Part shown: positions 12,201 through 27,200 of the stretch, one piece after another
How the letters are laid out: each line of letters starts with the position of its first letter
Numbering within the stretch: the stretch's first letter is position 1
NCBI GenBank assembly: GCA_034509425.1
Contig: JAVTVJ010000793.1
Span: 310,001 to 374,000 of the forward strand
Length of the DNA stretch: 64,000 nt
Source of the DNA: Eopsaltria australis
Lineage: Eukaryota; Chordata; Aves; Passeriformes; Petroicidae
Direction of reading: 5' to 3'
Notes under the pieces: model-generated
Told to the model about the DNA's origin: nothing
What the model saw: only the letters and a program-made list of their open reading frames with translations
Database searches by the model: none
Made by a program: the position numbers and the translations under genes

Positions 12201-15200
12201 AGTGATGTCAGTGGTTTCTGCTGCACCAACCCACCTTAATTTGATACACTTTACTGTGGAAGTTCAAAACTGACACTGAATATCCAAATGTCCCTTTTCC
12301 ACAGTACAAATGAAATTAAAAAGGCCATCCATTTTGACAAAAAGCTCCAGTTAAGGAACATTTGACTGGCAGAATGCTATGCAAAATCATAACCTATGTA
12401 TTTAGCATTTATTCATTTATTTGGGTATGCATATAGTGCAAAATGCTTTCTTCTTCATGAAGTTTTAAGGGGGAAAGCAGTCAAGCTCCATGTTGCTCAC
12501 TCCCTCCTTTTTTTTTCTTTTTCTTATTTGGATGAAGAAATAAACACACTAGAAAAGGTTTGAAAGAAAGAGCACGAGGGATTTCAGGAAAAACAGAAGA
12601 AAAATAACACAATAACCATCCCAAAAGTATGTAAGGTATTATTTGTGCTTAAGAACATAATTGCAATTTCTGGTTTTAAATAACTTTATATTTATTTTCA
12701 ATGAGTGAAATCTGAATGGACAGTAATATAAACACTGAATAAAAGAATGTGGACAGAAATAGCAGGCCAGTGTGTGCAATATCTGGGGGAGAAAAGACCA
12801 CTGCCTAAAACTTCCCAATTACACAGTCTTACAGAAACATTTCTCATTTTCTTCAGTTTCCTGTGGAGATCTTTATCATGTTATCTATACAGCTGTAAAA
12901 GACAGGAAAATGGTTGCCTGGAGGAAAACTGTTGTAGCATGGAGTCTATGACATGCTGATCTGAATAAGTGCTTTGCTGTAAGCATTGTATTAGCTGTTC
13001 TTCACTCACTCTCAGGGTATGCTTCTGAAACTTCCCACCATGCAAAAAGACTAACTTTTTCTGAACAGCTCTAACTGGATCCACCCACAACAGCAGAGAC
13101 AAGGATAAAATCAAAATTTTAAAAAATATTACTTACAGCTACTTACTGATTTAGTTTCCCAATGACAGCAGAAAATAAACATGGTAAACAGCTTGCCTTG
13201 CTTAAAAGTAGGTTTTAATTCAAGATTAAGCCTAATGGATGATTTTAAGTTGTTCAGAATGTTAAGTTCATAACTGATCTCTGTCTTTCAGATGTAACAG
13301 ACTTCTTCTAAAGAGTGCTGGAATTTCACCTTTTCAGCACAGATCAGGGGTAAAAACACATGTAACCAACAAAAAGGTAGCTCGCATTCACAACTTTTCT
13401 AAACCTGTTGTCAACACTAAAACTCAGGTTTTATAAAGTGTGAAAAAAATAAATGTCACTCAATAGCTTTCATCCTTCATTACAATAAGCAAGTTCCTAC
13501 AAAAGAGATCTCCATTTAACAAAGCACACATTCTCCCAAAGGCATTTTTTTAATGAAACAAACATTTAATTGTGCTATTAATGTTTTAACATTAGCTTTT
13601 TATCTTGAAATTGTTTCTCAACGCTCAGAATCAGCAAAACTCAGATGAATCCACTGCTGTAGGGGATAAAATGGATGGCAGGGTAAGAAAGACTCAGTGC
13701 TGAAGCCCAAAACAGACTGCAAGATCACCAATAAATGATTGTTCTTTACATACAGCCAATATACAAAGTAATATATAAAAACATTAGATCAGTTAATGAT
13801 TTGAATATTTTAAGATTAGGGTTTTTTTTAGCACAAATTTGTGTAAATGTAGAAAAAGCATAACCATATACCTGAAGTCCAAATTACGTATCTCTTAGAG
13901 CAGTGCAACAAAACCATTCTGACCACAGATGCACAGGTGTTTCTCTTTAAAAAGCTTACTTTGCTGCAACCTACTTCAGCTGTTGCATCTTCAGGTAGAC
14001 CTAACATAAAGGTTACCACCCAGGTATGCAAAGTACAAAATCATACACATATGATTGCATGCGGAGGTGCACAGCAATATTTCCACAACAAGATCTTACA
14101 TATTCCACTCCAAATTCAGTTTTCAAAAAGCCTTATGGAACACCTATTCAGTCATTGCTGCACTAAGGCAATGTTTTTCTAAGAAGATCAGGACATAATA
14201 GAGCACTTAAATGTAAATTCTTTCAGTAACAATTGCCTAATTAAATATGTATATTACCGTATCAATATCCCTCATTGAAAAAGTCCTAGTTACATATTAA
14301 TCTTGATAGAAATAGCTCCTGAGCTGTTAAGGATGGATCACCAAAGTAAAACCTTCCCTTTTCTTTGTAGTACTGCAGTCACAAAGGTAAAATTAAAAAA
14401 AAAACTTAATCATCTCATCAGTCTAGGTTTAGGTAAACAAGACCTTACTGCATTTCAAATATTCCCCTATAACCAAGTCAAGCTCTCACATACATGATGT
14501 ATTGATGATTTGTCTATTTTAACACGTTTAATAATCTTACATTTGTTTTCAGATCTTCCACAATCTCCTTCAGATGAAATAGAAAGCAAGATAAATGTCT
14601 TTATATATCAGTATAAGAATGATGTTTCAAACAATAATCATATTTTATTAGTATGAATTCTCTAATTTTACTGCATATGGCAACTGTTACAATCTTGCGT
14701 GACCTGGCAAGCAAGGTAAATCATCCTGTCCAAAACCACTGTAAACCTGATCACATGGACTGAACTTCTATGCTCAAAATTAATATACCATCCAGCAAGT
14801 ACTCTCAATTTGCTCTATCACAAAAGAACAGATACTTCATTTACTTAAATTCCAGATTCTGTATGAAAGTCATCAGTAAATCATTCAGAGACTTCCTTTA
14901 CTGGTCCTACATTGCTTGCCAGTAAGATCTTTTCTAACCCAGGCTTTTTCTTGACTAGATTTTAATGGCAAGTATATTTTTTTCCTCCACACCAAATAAT
15001 CCAGAATTTTCCCTTAATTCATATTCATAAACCACTGCACATATCTACACAAAAACAGACCTGTTTTTAAGGATGGTAAATTTATTTGGAAAGTGGAAAC
15101 TTTCAGGTCATGTTGCAAATTAAAAAAAGACATCAGTTCCTCTTAGGCTGCAGACTGAGACTACTGCTGCACAAGTCAGACAGGAGGAAGATGAAAAGCT

Positions 15201-18200
15201 CTATGACCAAAACAGAGTACAAAGGAGAATTAGGTAAACCTGGTGGTACCAGGGGGTCTGACCCACAGAACTTGCATAATGCCAAATACAAGAGTGGGAA
15301 CCTCTTCTACACAGATGAGAAATCAGCCAGTAAATGCAGTCTGAATTTAGAATAAAGAGTATAAGGCACATCCTTGGGCATGACGTTATTATGAAACGGG
15401 AGCCTTCAAAGCTTTTAAGATGGCAGCTGCTCTTAAAAACAGATTTCAGCAATAATGAACAAATTCTTCTCAGCACAAATTCTTCTCATAGTACTCACTT
15501 CAATAGGTTTGCTGCTGTCAACCAAAACAGCTTGCCAGGGAGAAGCTGTGCATGTGACACCAAATACAGCACTAGTAATTAGCAACCACCATGCATGATG
15601 AGCACAGGATGCTGATGATTATCTTCTTAGAATGCCTCATAAAGGAATTCCCTGAGAAATCCAAAAGGTGCTTGGAGAATATGAAAGATTAAAGGTTGAA
15701 CATGTCTTCCACATTGAATTTTTAATTAACTAGTTTGCGCTTTATCATTTAATTTTTTAAAGCATCAATACACATATCCAGAAACACACAGAGACAAAAC
15801 ACCAAGTGTGGGAGAAGAGCAAACTGGAGCATAGGCAAACAAGTCTAAAGCAAACCTCAGGAACACAGGTCTTCCCTAATTGATTTGAGAGTTATTTCAG
15901 AACTATCACTCTAGCACTGGAAAAGCCTTCAAAAAGAATCTATAAATTAATGTAGTTATGAAAAAGAACTATTTATTGGAGATAGAAAATAAATCAACTG
16001 CACTAAGGGCTACAACACATTTAAAAGATAAAGAGATAGGTATATGTATCTGCATATGTAGGGGTGAATTTTAAAATTAATACTTCTTTACTGAAACTAT
16101 TAGAAAAAAGAAAAGCCAAAAAAAGAAATTGTCTTGCATGTAATTACTTATTAATAGAAGGCTGGCAAAGAGAACTCCTTTGAACAATTCCATAAACAGC
16201 AACATGTTTGATATATTCCCTGGATAACTTAAAAAGCCCAAAGGTTCAGCTCTAACTTGGGTAAATATAAAAGTAATACAAATAATCCAAGAACTTGTAT
16301 GTAAACGTAAAAACTTCTAAAAATTCAGAAATGTAATTTTTCCCATGACTGAAGACTGAAAAATTTGCCACTGTCAAGTAAGCTCATCTACCATTTACAT
16401 ATGACCATAACTCTATGTAAGCATAACTTCACTCACTCATGAAGCAATTTTTATTTTAACCCATTAATGTCATTGAATGGCATTACAAAATAAGTTCTCA
16501 AAGAAAAATGGACAGGAAACAACTGTACCTCAGTGACAATACCCCCATATGTCTATGACAGTGACAGCTTGCTGCAATCAATACTGTGCGATATCCAATT
16601 TTCAACTGGATATATATGTCAGTTTTCTTAACCAAAATTACATGTTTCCTTGTTTTGCAATCTCCCACATCATTCACAGCTAATAAGAAATCCACCTTGC
16701 AGATTTCTTGCCTTATTTACAACAGAAATTAAGTACCATCCATTATTTCTGCTTTTTAGCACAAACTGCAAATTCTGATTTTAAAGAAGCATAATTGAGG
16801 AGAATGCACTCTGCAGGAAACACAACTGCTTCTACTGCTTAATTGCTGAATGCATTCCTTAACTACCTTAATCTGCTGTGATTTACAGTTTCCTAATGAA
16901 ACTGCTACTGTGGCAAAAAAGCCACAGGGCTTGCTTTTTTTATAAAATTCAAACATATTTTTAAATATTGCATAGGTATTTATTGTCAAGATAAAGATAA
17001 TCAAACCTCTAGAAAAAAAAAGCTTGTTCTGTATGTTCAAAAATAATATTATGTTCTCTAATTTTCTTCAACATTACTGTAAGAAAGATAGTTGTCTTTA
17101 AATTTGTTATACCACAGTAAATTTTTACGTCATAATTAACTAAAGATGGAACACATAAATCAGTTCACAAATGTTTTTGATGAGAACACAATTCATAAGT
17201 CAATTTTTTTAAAGTATGGGGTTTTGTCAAAATAAATGTGCTATAAAAGCATTAAGTATTTTCTGCTTCTATGAAATAATGCAATGAATGCCTACGCTTT
17301 TTTTTTTTTTTGCAAGAAAACTTTTTTCCCCCTTTTCTTGGTTATTGTGATTAAGTACATAATTTTTCACTTCTGCTTTAAAACTTCGTTTTCCACAGTT
17401 TAAACTAAAAATTAAAAATATCAGATTTCTCAATTAAGAGCTTATCTGTATTGGTTTGACATCTGTAAGTTATTATCTAACCATATATCTCATTGAAAAT
17501 AAGACAAGCAATTTTTCTTGCAATTCTATTTAAAGCACTGATCCACCTAATCTGAACATCTTTTCTTAGATCTTCAGCTGCTACTGATCTACGCAACAGC
17601 ACTGGAACATTACACTTCTGGCATTTGTAAAGCATGTTGTCATTGCTTAAGCAACTCTTTTCTCTTTCAGCTTTTCTTCCCACAAGTTACTTCATAATAA
17701 ACACACAAAGTTGCAATGTTTGGACGGCAAAAGACAGTTTTAATGGCATAAAAGCCATTAAAGTAATTTCCCAGTCTGCTGGAAAGCATGCTTGAGAAGA
17801 CTTAGATCTGGAAATAAAATCACCTCTGTGCCGCTTCACTGTAGAGAGATGATCATTAATTATAACTATATGGAGACCATGGGGAGAGAAGAAATAAGAA
17901 TGCACAAGCCAGAACTAAAATATGCTGCTCCCTTTGGAATACATGTCTCTCCCATAGCTATATTTATTGCAATTAACTTCCTTCTTCACAATTCTTTCAC
18001 TTTTGTATCTGAAGAAATCTTTAGGTTTCTCTTCAATTTTACTTTACGGCTTCTACCACTATCCAAGATATTGTTTTGCATTTATTCCCATGACCCAACA
18101 TTTCCAGTCTGTAGTTTCCAACAGAGTACTTTTCACTAATCTCTCAAGACTTCCTCACAGTATGAGTCTATTAGTTTCTTAATAGCCTTAAAAAATGAGA

Positions 18201-21200
18201 CAATATAAACCACAAAATGTATTTTAAACTTGAGAAATGTGTTATTTTTTATGTCAGCATTCATATTATAAAATTAATTTCATTTTTAAAATACTGAGAC
18301 TGTGCACTAACCATCATGAAATAACACATCTTCTTTAGACAGATACATTTGAAAATTTAGAAACATACAGAGAGATGCAAAACAAACTTCAAAAGCAGAT
18401 AATTAAAATCTACATCATCCTATGCAGTAAAAGAGGACTTTCATTCACAGATTTGTTTCAATTTATACATGGGGAACAAAAATTCTTTTCCTTCAAGTTC
18501 TTTCTAGTACACATCAGAGAAGAAAAAAAAAAAAAAAAACAAACTTGAAAAAAACAAAAAGACTGTGATTTAACAGACAAATCTGAGTTAGCTGAAAATA
18601 TCAAACACTTCAAGTCAATAGAAAGGCTAGACCTGATTTATCTATTCAGATTACTTATGACAGAAGTTTGGTTAGTCCCATTTGATCTAAGAATTTTTTT
18701 ATTAATTCAGAGATTTCTTCTACACGTCTTATAGCAAAAATTCAAAAGAACACCTCTGATTTTGCCCATAAGACATGGTTTGAAAAGTTTCTCCACAAGA
18801 AACATCTAAGCAAAAAATCCACATAGGTCTCCTGCTATGAGGTGGTATTTTATAGGTTCTATCACACCTCTGTCAGACTTTTTGCCTCTTTGATAGACTT
18901 CCTGGCACTGATATGATAGAAGAAATTTCTATTAGTAACTTTCAAGTCCCTACTTGGCTTTTTCTCTAAAGTGTAAAACTATGACAATCATCTAAAAGAT
19001 GGACTTTACATGGGCTTGAACTCCCCAGTTGATTTTCAAAAAAGTATTCACTTTAAATCACAGCTTTACCACAAAAATTAAATGGAGGCTGGGCCATACA
19101 CTGTAATATGCTGACCAGTATTCTCAAGACACACTTATTTGGTGTGAGATGGAAGCATGAAACAAGTATTTGAAACAAACAAACAAATTAAAATAAAGGC
19201 TAAAGCAAAACACTGAATTCCACCTACAGATGCCTCCACTCCCAATAACAGGGAGAACAGTACAACAAATAACAAGAAGCTGTAAATTTAAGGAAATATA
19301 ATCCGATTATTTTTGCTCTAACATGAATAAGAAGTCTTTGTAATGTTAGGAAGAGTAGGAAGATGACTGTAATCTTGCACTTACAGAATTAGTCAAAAAA
19401 ATTTATGAAAAGGCAACTGCAAATTTTCAGTTACTATCTTAAACAATCAAAGATTAAACATTTTCATTTAATTCATTTTTAATTTTCATTAAAAATTTCC
19501 ATTTGCTTCACAAGAAAGCCAATCATATACAGCAACATCTTAAAGAACATTTAATTTAAACAGTGGTACCTTGAAGCTATTACTACCAGGCATCAGAAAT
19601 CTGAAAAATCCTCTGTCCAACACTTATTTTAATCTTTGAGAAAGTAGATGTTTGCTTCTTCCACAGTTGCTCTTAAAGCTTTTCTCCACAGTCACCCTTC
19701 CTTAATCCCTTTAGATATTTTTTTAAAGGTTGTAAGACACAGATCAAAAAATGCAGCAACAGGTGCTACACATTCAATGAAAATATGATAATTAAGTATG
19801 ATACTGTTTTGAAACATTTCTTTAGGTAGGTTAAAAGGTTTCAGACTCTGAGCACAGCAACTTCATATGTAGATACTATTCTGAAAAAAGTTATATAGAT
19901 TGTTCTTTCTTTGAAGATCACTTAAAAATTCAGAAAATTGGAAAGACTATTAAACCTTAAAATTTCAGGTGCTAAGGGAGGCTGCTTTTTCTTCTTTTTT
20001 TGTGTTTTGTTTTAAACAGACACTCATAAGAGTCTATGAGCAATTAATACCATTACTCAAAATACTGATTTTCTCTCACATACAAAGCTAAAAATAACAG
20101 GCAATTAAGCAGTTGGATATACTTAGGATAATCTTAATATCTCTTTTTCACTTCTGACAGCTATTGTTAAAAACAGCCAGAGAATTCTAACTTTAATTAG
20201 ACTTATTCCACTGCAAATAGATAGAAGCCTTTTTAAAAATTATCCACAAAAGCAGCTTTAGGTGAATTACATTAATTTTTTCCTGAAAGGCAGTGAAGCT
20301 GAGGTACATTCTACTTGTCAACTAATGCATCTTTATGATTTAAGTAAGGACTATTACTACTCTGTATCTGTAATCAAACTGAAGAAGATATTTTATCACA
20401 ACCCATACTTTATTCAAGCTAGAATATCTGTCAGTTCATAAGAACAGTAATTTTCATTTTACAGTTTGTCTGATTAAGTGAACAAATTTTCAAGAAATTA
20501 ATTTTGTTTCAGTGGAGGTCATGAAGATTACTGGAGTTACTTTCTCCATTGCATCAGTATGATATGACTTTAAGCACTTCGATTTCTAAGAACTAACAAT
20601 GTACTTTAAAAAAAAGTAAGATTATAGAAAACATGACAAAATTAACATTAAAAAAAAGTCTACATATGAAAAGCAAAGCAAGGGGGCAAAGCCCAAGTCT
20701 ATTGGATGCAACAATGCAACCAACATTTCAGATGAACCATTCTAATTAGCCCAGAAATCTGACGGTACATTAAAGAGAGTGAAATAAAAATTGCAACAGA
20801 GAGAAGAACTGATTTTGTAAAACTGTGCTGTCTATAGTAAATCAAGGTCATTCAAGACAGTACTAGGAAGCAAAACAATAGAAAAGCAGGTCACCATATC
20901 CTGTATGTCTGTTGTGCTCCCTAACCTGCTAAGCAAAAAGTAAGTGTAATTCACAAATCCTTATCACGAGCATGTGTTACTATACAGCTAAAGCAGTCTC
21001 AGTGCTACATGGCACTAAACAGAATTTTGCTTCTTCCTTCTTCCCTAACATGCTCCTATTCCCACATCAACACTCATATTATTCTCTGATCCTCAAGATG
21101 CATGCAGAAAGTTAAATCATTCCATTTATTATGAGTCTTATTTCCAGCCAGTTTAACTGTGCCCAAGGAAAGCCAATGCAGACCAAAAAGAGAAGACAGG

Positions 21201-24200
21201 AATGCACATTTTGGGTTGTAAAAGAAAAAGCAAAGCCACCTGTTTTGACAGCAGAAAGCCCTGCTTCAGCTGTGTCATCTAAGTATACAGCAAGCAAACC
21301 TTTCTCTGACCAACTAAAACTAACGTGGAAATACTCAAATATGTGGCTTCACTGTGAAGTTTAAGGAATAGAGAAATGAACCTAGAACAGGCAGGGTACA
21401 GTACACTAACCTCTTGAAAGAACAAACAGGCTCTGGAAGATTCTACAGCACGTAAGAATCCAGCTCACACTGTTCCAAGCCCTCACAGGGAATCAAATAC
21501 ATTAATGACTATAATATATGCAGCATTATATTACTAGCCAACTACACTATACAGTTACTGGTAGCTATATGCTCAGCTGTTCATTATTGACACCTTCTCT
21601 CAAGGTTACTATACTCTAAAACATGCCAAAATTGGGTTGGTGCAATTAGCCAAAAATCCACTAACTAAAGAACTAAATCACCTCATTTTATCAAAGCCTA
21701 TAGAGAGCACTCCTGCAAACAGATCCACTCATAGAGTTGATATTAAATGCCACCAAAACTTCCAGTAGGTTAAGCAACTAGGGAAAAACAGTAGGGAATA
21801 AACTACAACCAGCAAGTCACACATAAACTGCGGATCTGAGTAAAGCTTAACTACGTTCATTAGGACTTTTATACTATTGCAACTACATTGAAAAATAATC
21901 CTTAAATTAAACAGTTTTATAACTCTAAGCCAGAACAAAGTGTCCACTACAGAATGAGTCAACAGCAACTAAAAAATTAATTCAGTAAATCATGCTAAAA
22001 GACAAAGATGAATTTGTCCAGGCAAATAATTAAAATGAATATTCAAACACAAAATAAAACGATCAAAAGACTAAAAGAAATTTATAGCTCACCAGTTCCT
22101 AGTAATCAATTCTCTCCATTATACAAGTTCTGTCAACATATTTGCCTTTCTTCATGCTCCCTTATTCCCTAACCCCTCACAAACTAAGCATGAGGTGTCC
22201 TCTTAACACTATCCTCATTTTCCTTAGTTCTGTTTGGAACGTCTCCAACTATCTTGCTTTATGAACCAACCCTAGACAGAACAGTATATTGTGGCAACCA
22301 CTGCTAGCTAACAAACAACTCAAACAATTCAGTGCTAGTTATTTTCACATGGATTCTCCTACTTGTTTAAAGTGAATAAAAGGATGTAAAATAATAAGAT
22401 TTCCTTATCCAATTAGGCCTGAAAAACAGTATTATATATTAATAAAGACAATTGCTCAGACATTGTGAATAATTCATTGTTTCTTAAGTAAGACATACAT
22501 AAAAACAAATTAACAATTTAAAAGTATAATCTGTTCAAGTGCTTCAGTAGTGTGCTTTTTAAAGTACTAAAATTCAGGTCTGTATTCTTATTGTCTTTGT
22601 TTCCATGTAATTTACCTGAAGGAACTTAGGGATTTTTAAAAAATACAACTCAAAACTATTCAAATTAATGGAAAAAAATTCTAAGTGCCTTCCCACTGCA
22701 GTCAAAATCAGTCCTGCCTCACAGCACAGTACAAAGTCCTCTGTGTGTGGGCTCAACACAGGTTTCTGCTTACTTCTGGACCTTTTTCATGGTGCAAAGC
22801 AGGAATCATCAATTTGTAAAACCAAATTCAAATACTGTCCATCTTATTCATTACAGTTCTCCCTCTCATCAGCTACCTTGCAGCAATGAAAAAATACTTT
22901 CACTGACAACAGATTGGCACAGCAATAGGGGGAGAGTGGGGCAGGATATTCCTAGAAATTGAAAAGGTGAACGGTGGTTATCTCAAAGCCAGCTAAGATT
23001 AATGCTGAACAACTTCTATGCCATGTTATAAATATATATGTACAAATCTATATGTATATCCAGATGTACATATACTAAGTGTTCAATAATACATGAAAGC
23101 AAAGAGTGCAGCAAAGAAAACTGGTGGGTAAGTAAAAAGATTCAGGTCAGCGAGTGGTTCATGTGTACTGCAGCTTTTACAGAGGAATGCATATGATGTT
23201 TCCTGGATTTATGCAGAAGATGTAATTGGCTTTTCAGTACTTTCAAGCCTTGAATTCAACCGTTTTGTGTAAGACCTCTTCATTCTTTGCTCACCCAAGT
23301 CACACAGATAACAATACTCCATTTAATTACCAAATAATATTTCATAGAATATTGCTCATGTTTATGATAACTTGAGTCAACTTTCCTGATATCATGAGTA
23401 TTACTATAAAATTATGGGACTACTATGAAACAGCACTGAAATATACCTTTGTATAAGGAAACTACATCACTGGCAATTTGCATGAAGAAGAAAATATTCA
23501 ATGTGATTAAATGGAACTTGTGCTATAGAATTTTCATTAGACAAAAGTGATTTAAATTATTTTGAATAGGCTTTTCATAAAATTTTAAAACGGTTTAAAA
23601 AAACATATATTTTCTTAATACTTTTACAACTTGCAGGAAAACATTAAAATATCAATTATGCTTCATGTCCCTGCTTTTATGCAAATTCATTTTGTGTTTC
23701 ATAAGTCATTTCAAAAAAATGTGTAAATAAAAATATTTTAACGCACAATTGTGCAAAACCTTTTATTTATTTAAACAAAGAAAAGCATGAAAACAGTAGA
23801 AGTTTATTACAAAGTTTAATGCCAAAATTAAAAGAAAAGTTGAAGAGCATACTACAATTGCAAATAAAATCTTTCCATCTCTCTCAAACGAAAGAAATCT
23901 TTCATATTCCTGAACCTCAGTCCTGAGAAGTTTTCCAGAATTTCTTCTCTGGTAAATCAGAAGATGGAGAAACTTGAAGGGCCTGGGAGAACGAGAAGCA
24001 TACATTTAATCCAGTTATAGCTCTTTGTTCTAGTTTATAAAAACAATTCGTCATTCTTCAGTTTCAGACAGTCTCTTTTAAATAACTACAGATATGTTAC
24101 ATCTTTTCCACTTTCTCTCCTCAAAGCCTCAATGTACAAGTCCTATTCATAATCCTTCAAGGACTAGTGAATTGGTGGAACTGAATAACAAAGGCCTAGG

Positions 24201-27200
24201 TACTTAAGGCAGCAGGATAAATTATTTCAAATTAATTTATATACTTTAGCAGTCAAGGTTTCAGCTTGGTCTTGTAAAGGAAATAAGGCATGCTGAACAA
24301 AATATTACCCTATAACCCTGTAAGTATGAAGAAAAGCAGCTCCCTAAAGTCCATGGGTTAATACTCTCTGCTCTCTGGCTTGCTGTCTCATCGTTCAGAA
24401 ATTCAGTTTTATGTACATTCCAAACAGATCTATGTATTCCACAAAAACCACAACTCTCCTGAAAAAAAATTCTGCTTAACCAAAAATTTTTCTTATTTTA
24501 TAAACAAACATTGAGGAATTACCTCAGATATGGCTGTGATAAAATGCTCTGAAACTTTACTCCAACTATATAATGAAAATAACCATTTTGGATACAGTAT
24601 TCAAACTGTGGGGAAAACCTCCAGAATTAATAGTTTTAAATACAATTATTCACTGTTGAAAAGGGCAAAAGGAAGACAAAAATGGAACTGCATACCAGTT
24701 GTAAGGGCAGAAAGACTTTCTGTAATATATGAGAGGGAATGGAAAAAATGGTAAACAAGGGAGTTATAGACAGATGAAGGCATTTTCAGGACCAAAGAAC
24801 ATTTCTTTACTTATGGTAAAAATAGCCTGGGAATAAACCCTATCCCACTTTCACTAGGATTTGGGCCTAGATTAATTATCCCATAAAGTGATAGCAGTAT
24901 CAATTTAAAAAACACTAGATAACAGAAGTTTCGTTTAATGCCATCTACAAAAATATTTAAGATGACAAGAAAAAATACTTACAAGGGTAAGATCTCTCTT
25001 TTCAAAGTTTTCAGTTCATGAGTTCTTGTAAGCATCATCAACTTGTCTCAGGCTCCTCTATTTCAAGAAGATTGCAGACAATATCTCAAATGCCATTCCA
25101 GTCTTCAGCAGCCTCATTTTTGTCGTCATTTTTTATCCGACATAAAACGACCAAGTGCTACAATAGTGCTCATTTTCTGCCCTTAGCTTCCTACTAACTC
25201 CTAGTTTTCCCTTGATCCAATACTCCTAGGCATCTTAAAATTATTTCATACAGCTATTCCACTTAGCAACATTCCAATACACATCCTTATCATGGTGGTA
25301 CTTCTCTGAAACCTTCATCTCTCTGGATGGTGAATAAATCCAGGTCCTCTTTGGGGTTTTAGACATAGATACAAGCTCAGTGAACGATGAGGTACTGGAA
25401 TGTCGGATAAAGTGAAGTGTAGGTGAGCAAGAGACCACAAGTAATCATACAGCACAACTCAACACTAGGAAACAATGTAGCTTTACAGGAGTTCAGGCCA
25501 AGAGGAAGGTGTACAAAGAGCACATCTGCGGCAACTTGCAATAAATAGGACTTGCAATCCAGTGCAAAATTTCCTTGTCCATATCAAGCCTACAAACAGT
25601 GAGCAGTCACACAGTATATCTTATCTCATTAACAAAAACCCCTCTGGTGCATCTGCAGGGATGAGATTCATTTTGACACAAACTAATATGCTACAAACAC
25701 AGAGGGTTTTCAGGAAAACTGCCCTGACAGTAAGTAGCATTTGTTCTGACAACACGTTACAACACTGTTATGTCATGCAGGTTAGAGGAAGCCCACAATA
25801 CTTTTCCCGCATGTCCAGTGTTTGAATTTCTAAAGAAGGCTGTTATAGTATGACAAAATAAGATTAAATACCTCTAGCATTTTTGATGAGGTGGAAAAAT
25901 TTTTAAAAAATGTTGAGAACCACACAATCATCTGGTATAAGAAACCTGAGGTTTAAAATCATCCTCCTCCTACCTGAGACCAGAAATTCAAAACTGAAAC
26001 TACTGTATTCCAGCAGGGGCCACTATCTACCCCCTCTTTAGTTTTCTTTAATTACGGTTTTTTCTCTCCTGGCCTGGTTTGACACTTAAGTTTTATCTTG
26101 CTGAAGATGTTGCAGCGTTCTGCTTTTATTGCAGACTGGAACCTAATGAGACATTACCAGATTACACTTTCATCGTACTGATGGAAAGCTTGAAAGAATG
26201 TCCTGAACATTTAACATACTCAATTCCTACATTAAACAACTCAATATATTCTACATATGCGAATCTATGGGCTAAAATTAGGTACACCTCTATCCATACT
26301 AAACCAGCAAAACATCTCTGACTTCAGCCCTTATATACAGACCCAAAAATATCCTTTATGGCATTCAGATTTGAATGAGAAGTAAATTAGCATTTTCATC
26401 CATGTCATTTGTATCTTCAGAAGTTCCTTAACAACACTTTTCCAAACAGTTTGCAGATGTCTTTAGCAGAGCCAAAAGATTCCCATCACTAGAATAAGTA
26501 TGTCACACACTTTTTATGGAAGATTAAGGATTAAGGGCTCTTTCAGTTGTCATAGAGCTAAAATAAACATGGCTTTCCTCCCACCATAATATCTGACAAA
26601 ACTGCAAATGTGTTTAAAAATTACCAGGATGTACCATCAGATGACCTAAAAGGCACAGATTTATTATTAATGGCATTGTTAATAATAAGAATTTGTTATT
26701 CATACTTATTAATTCTTTAAGACTTTTTTTAACTGCAGAAATAACCTAAAATAAAAGTATTATCACTTTCAACTGTATAAATTGTATAAACTGTAAAAAC
26801 TGTAAAAAGGATCCAAGTGACTTAGAACTGCAGCAAAAAAGGTTTCAGTTAAATTGAGAAAAATACAAAAAAAAAATAGTGAAAAGACAGCAACCAATAA
26901 AGTTGTTTAATGTACATACCAATATTCATGTAAAACCAAAAAATGAGATCCAGAGTAAAAAATCTGAAGTAAATACAGAATGTTTCCAAAGTAAATATTA
27001 AATACACTAGTACAGTGTAAACAATTTTTGGTAAAAATTCTGCAATTCTGTGTTTATTTCTATATAAATTACTAAAGCCCAGTTCACAGTGTTAGTTTTG
27101 AATCCTATGATTTCATTACAGGATTTTTCAGGTACTTCATAAATGCAATGTCCCCATTTCATTTATTCATTCTAACTCGAGTGCATCACTCAGTGAAACT

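Noticed and set aside
21628..21670. TTGGGTTGGTGCAATTAGCC, resembling a mariner-type terminal repeat
   Set aside because: Only about 13 bases agree, and no matching inverted end or TA duplication was found nearby.
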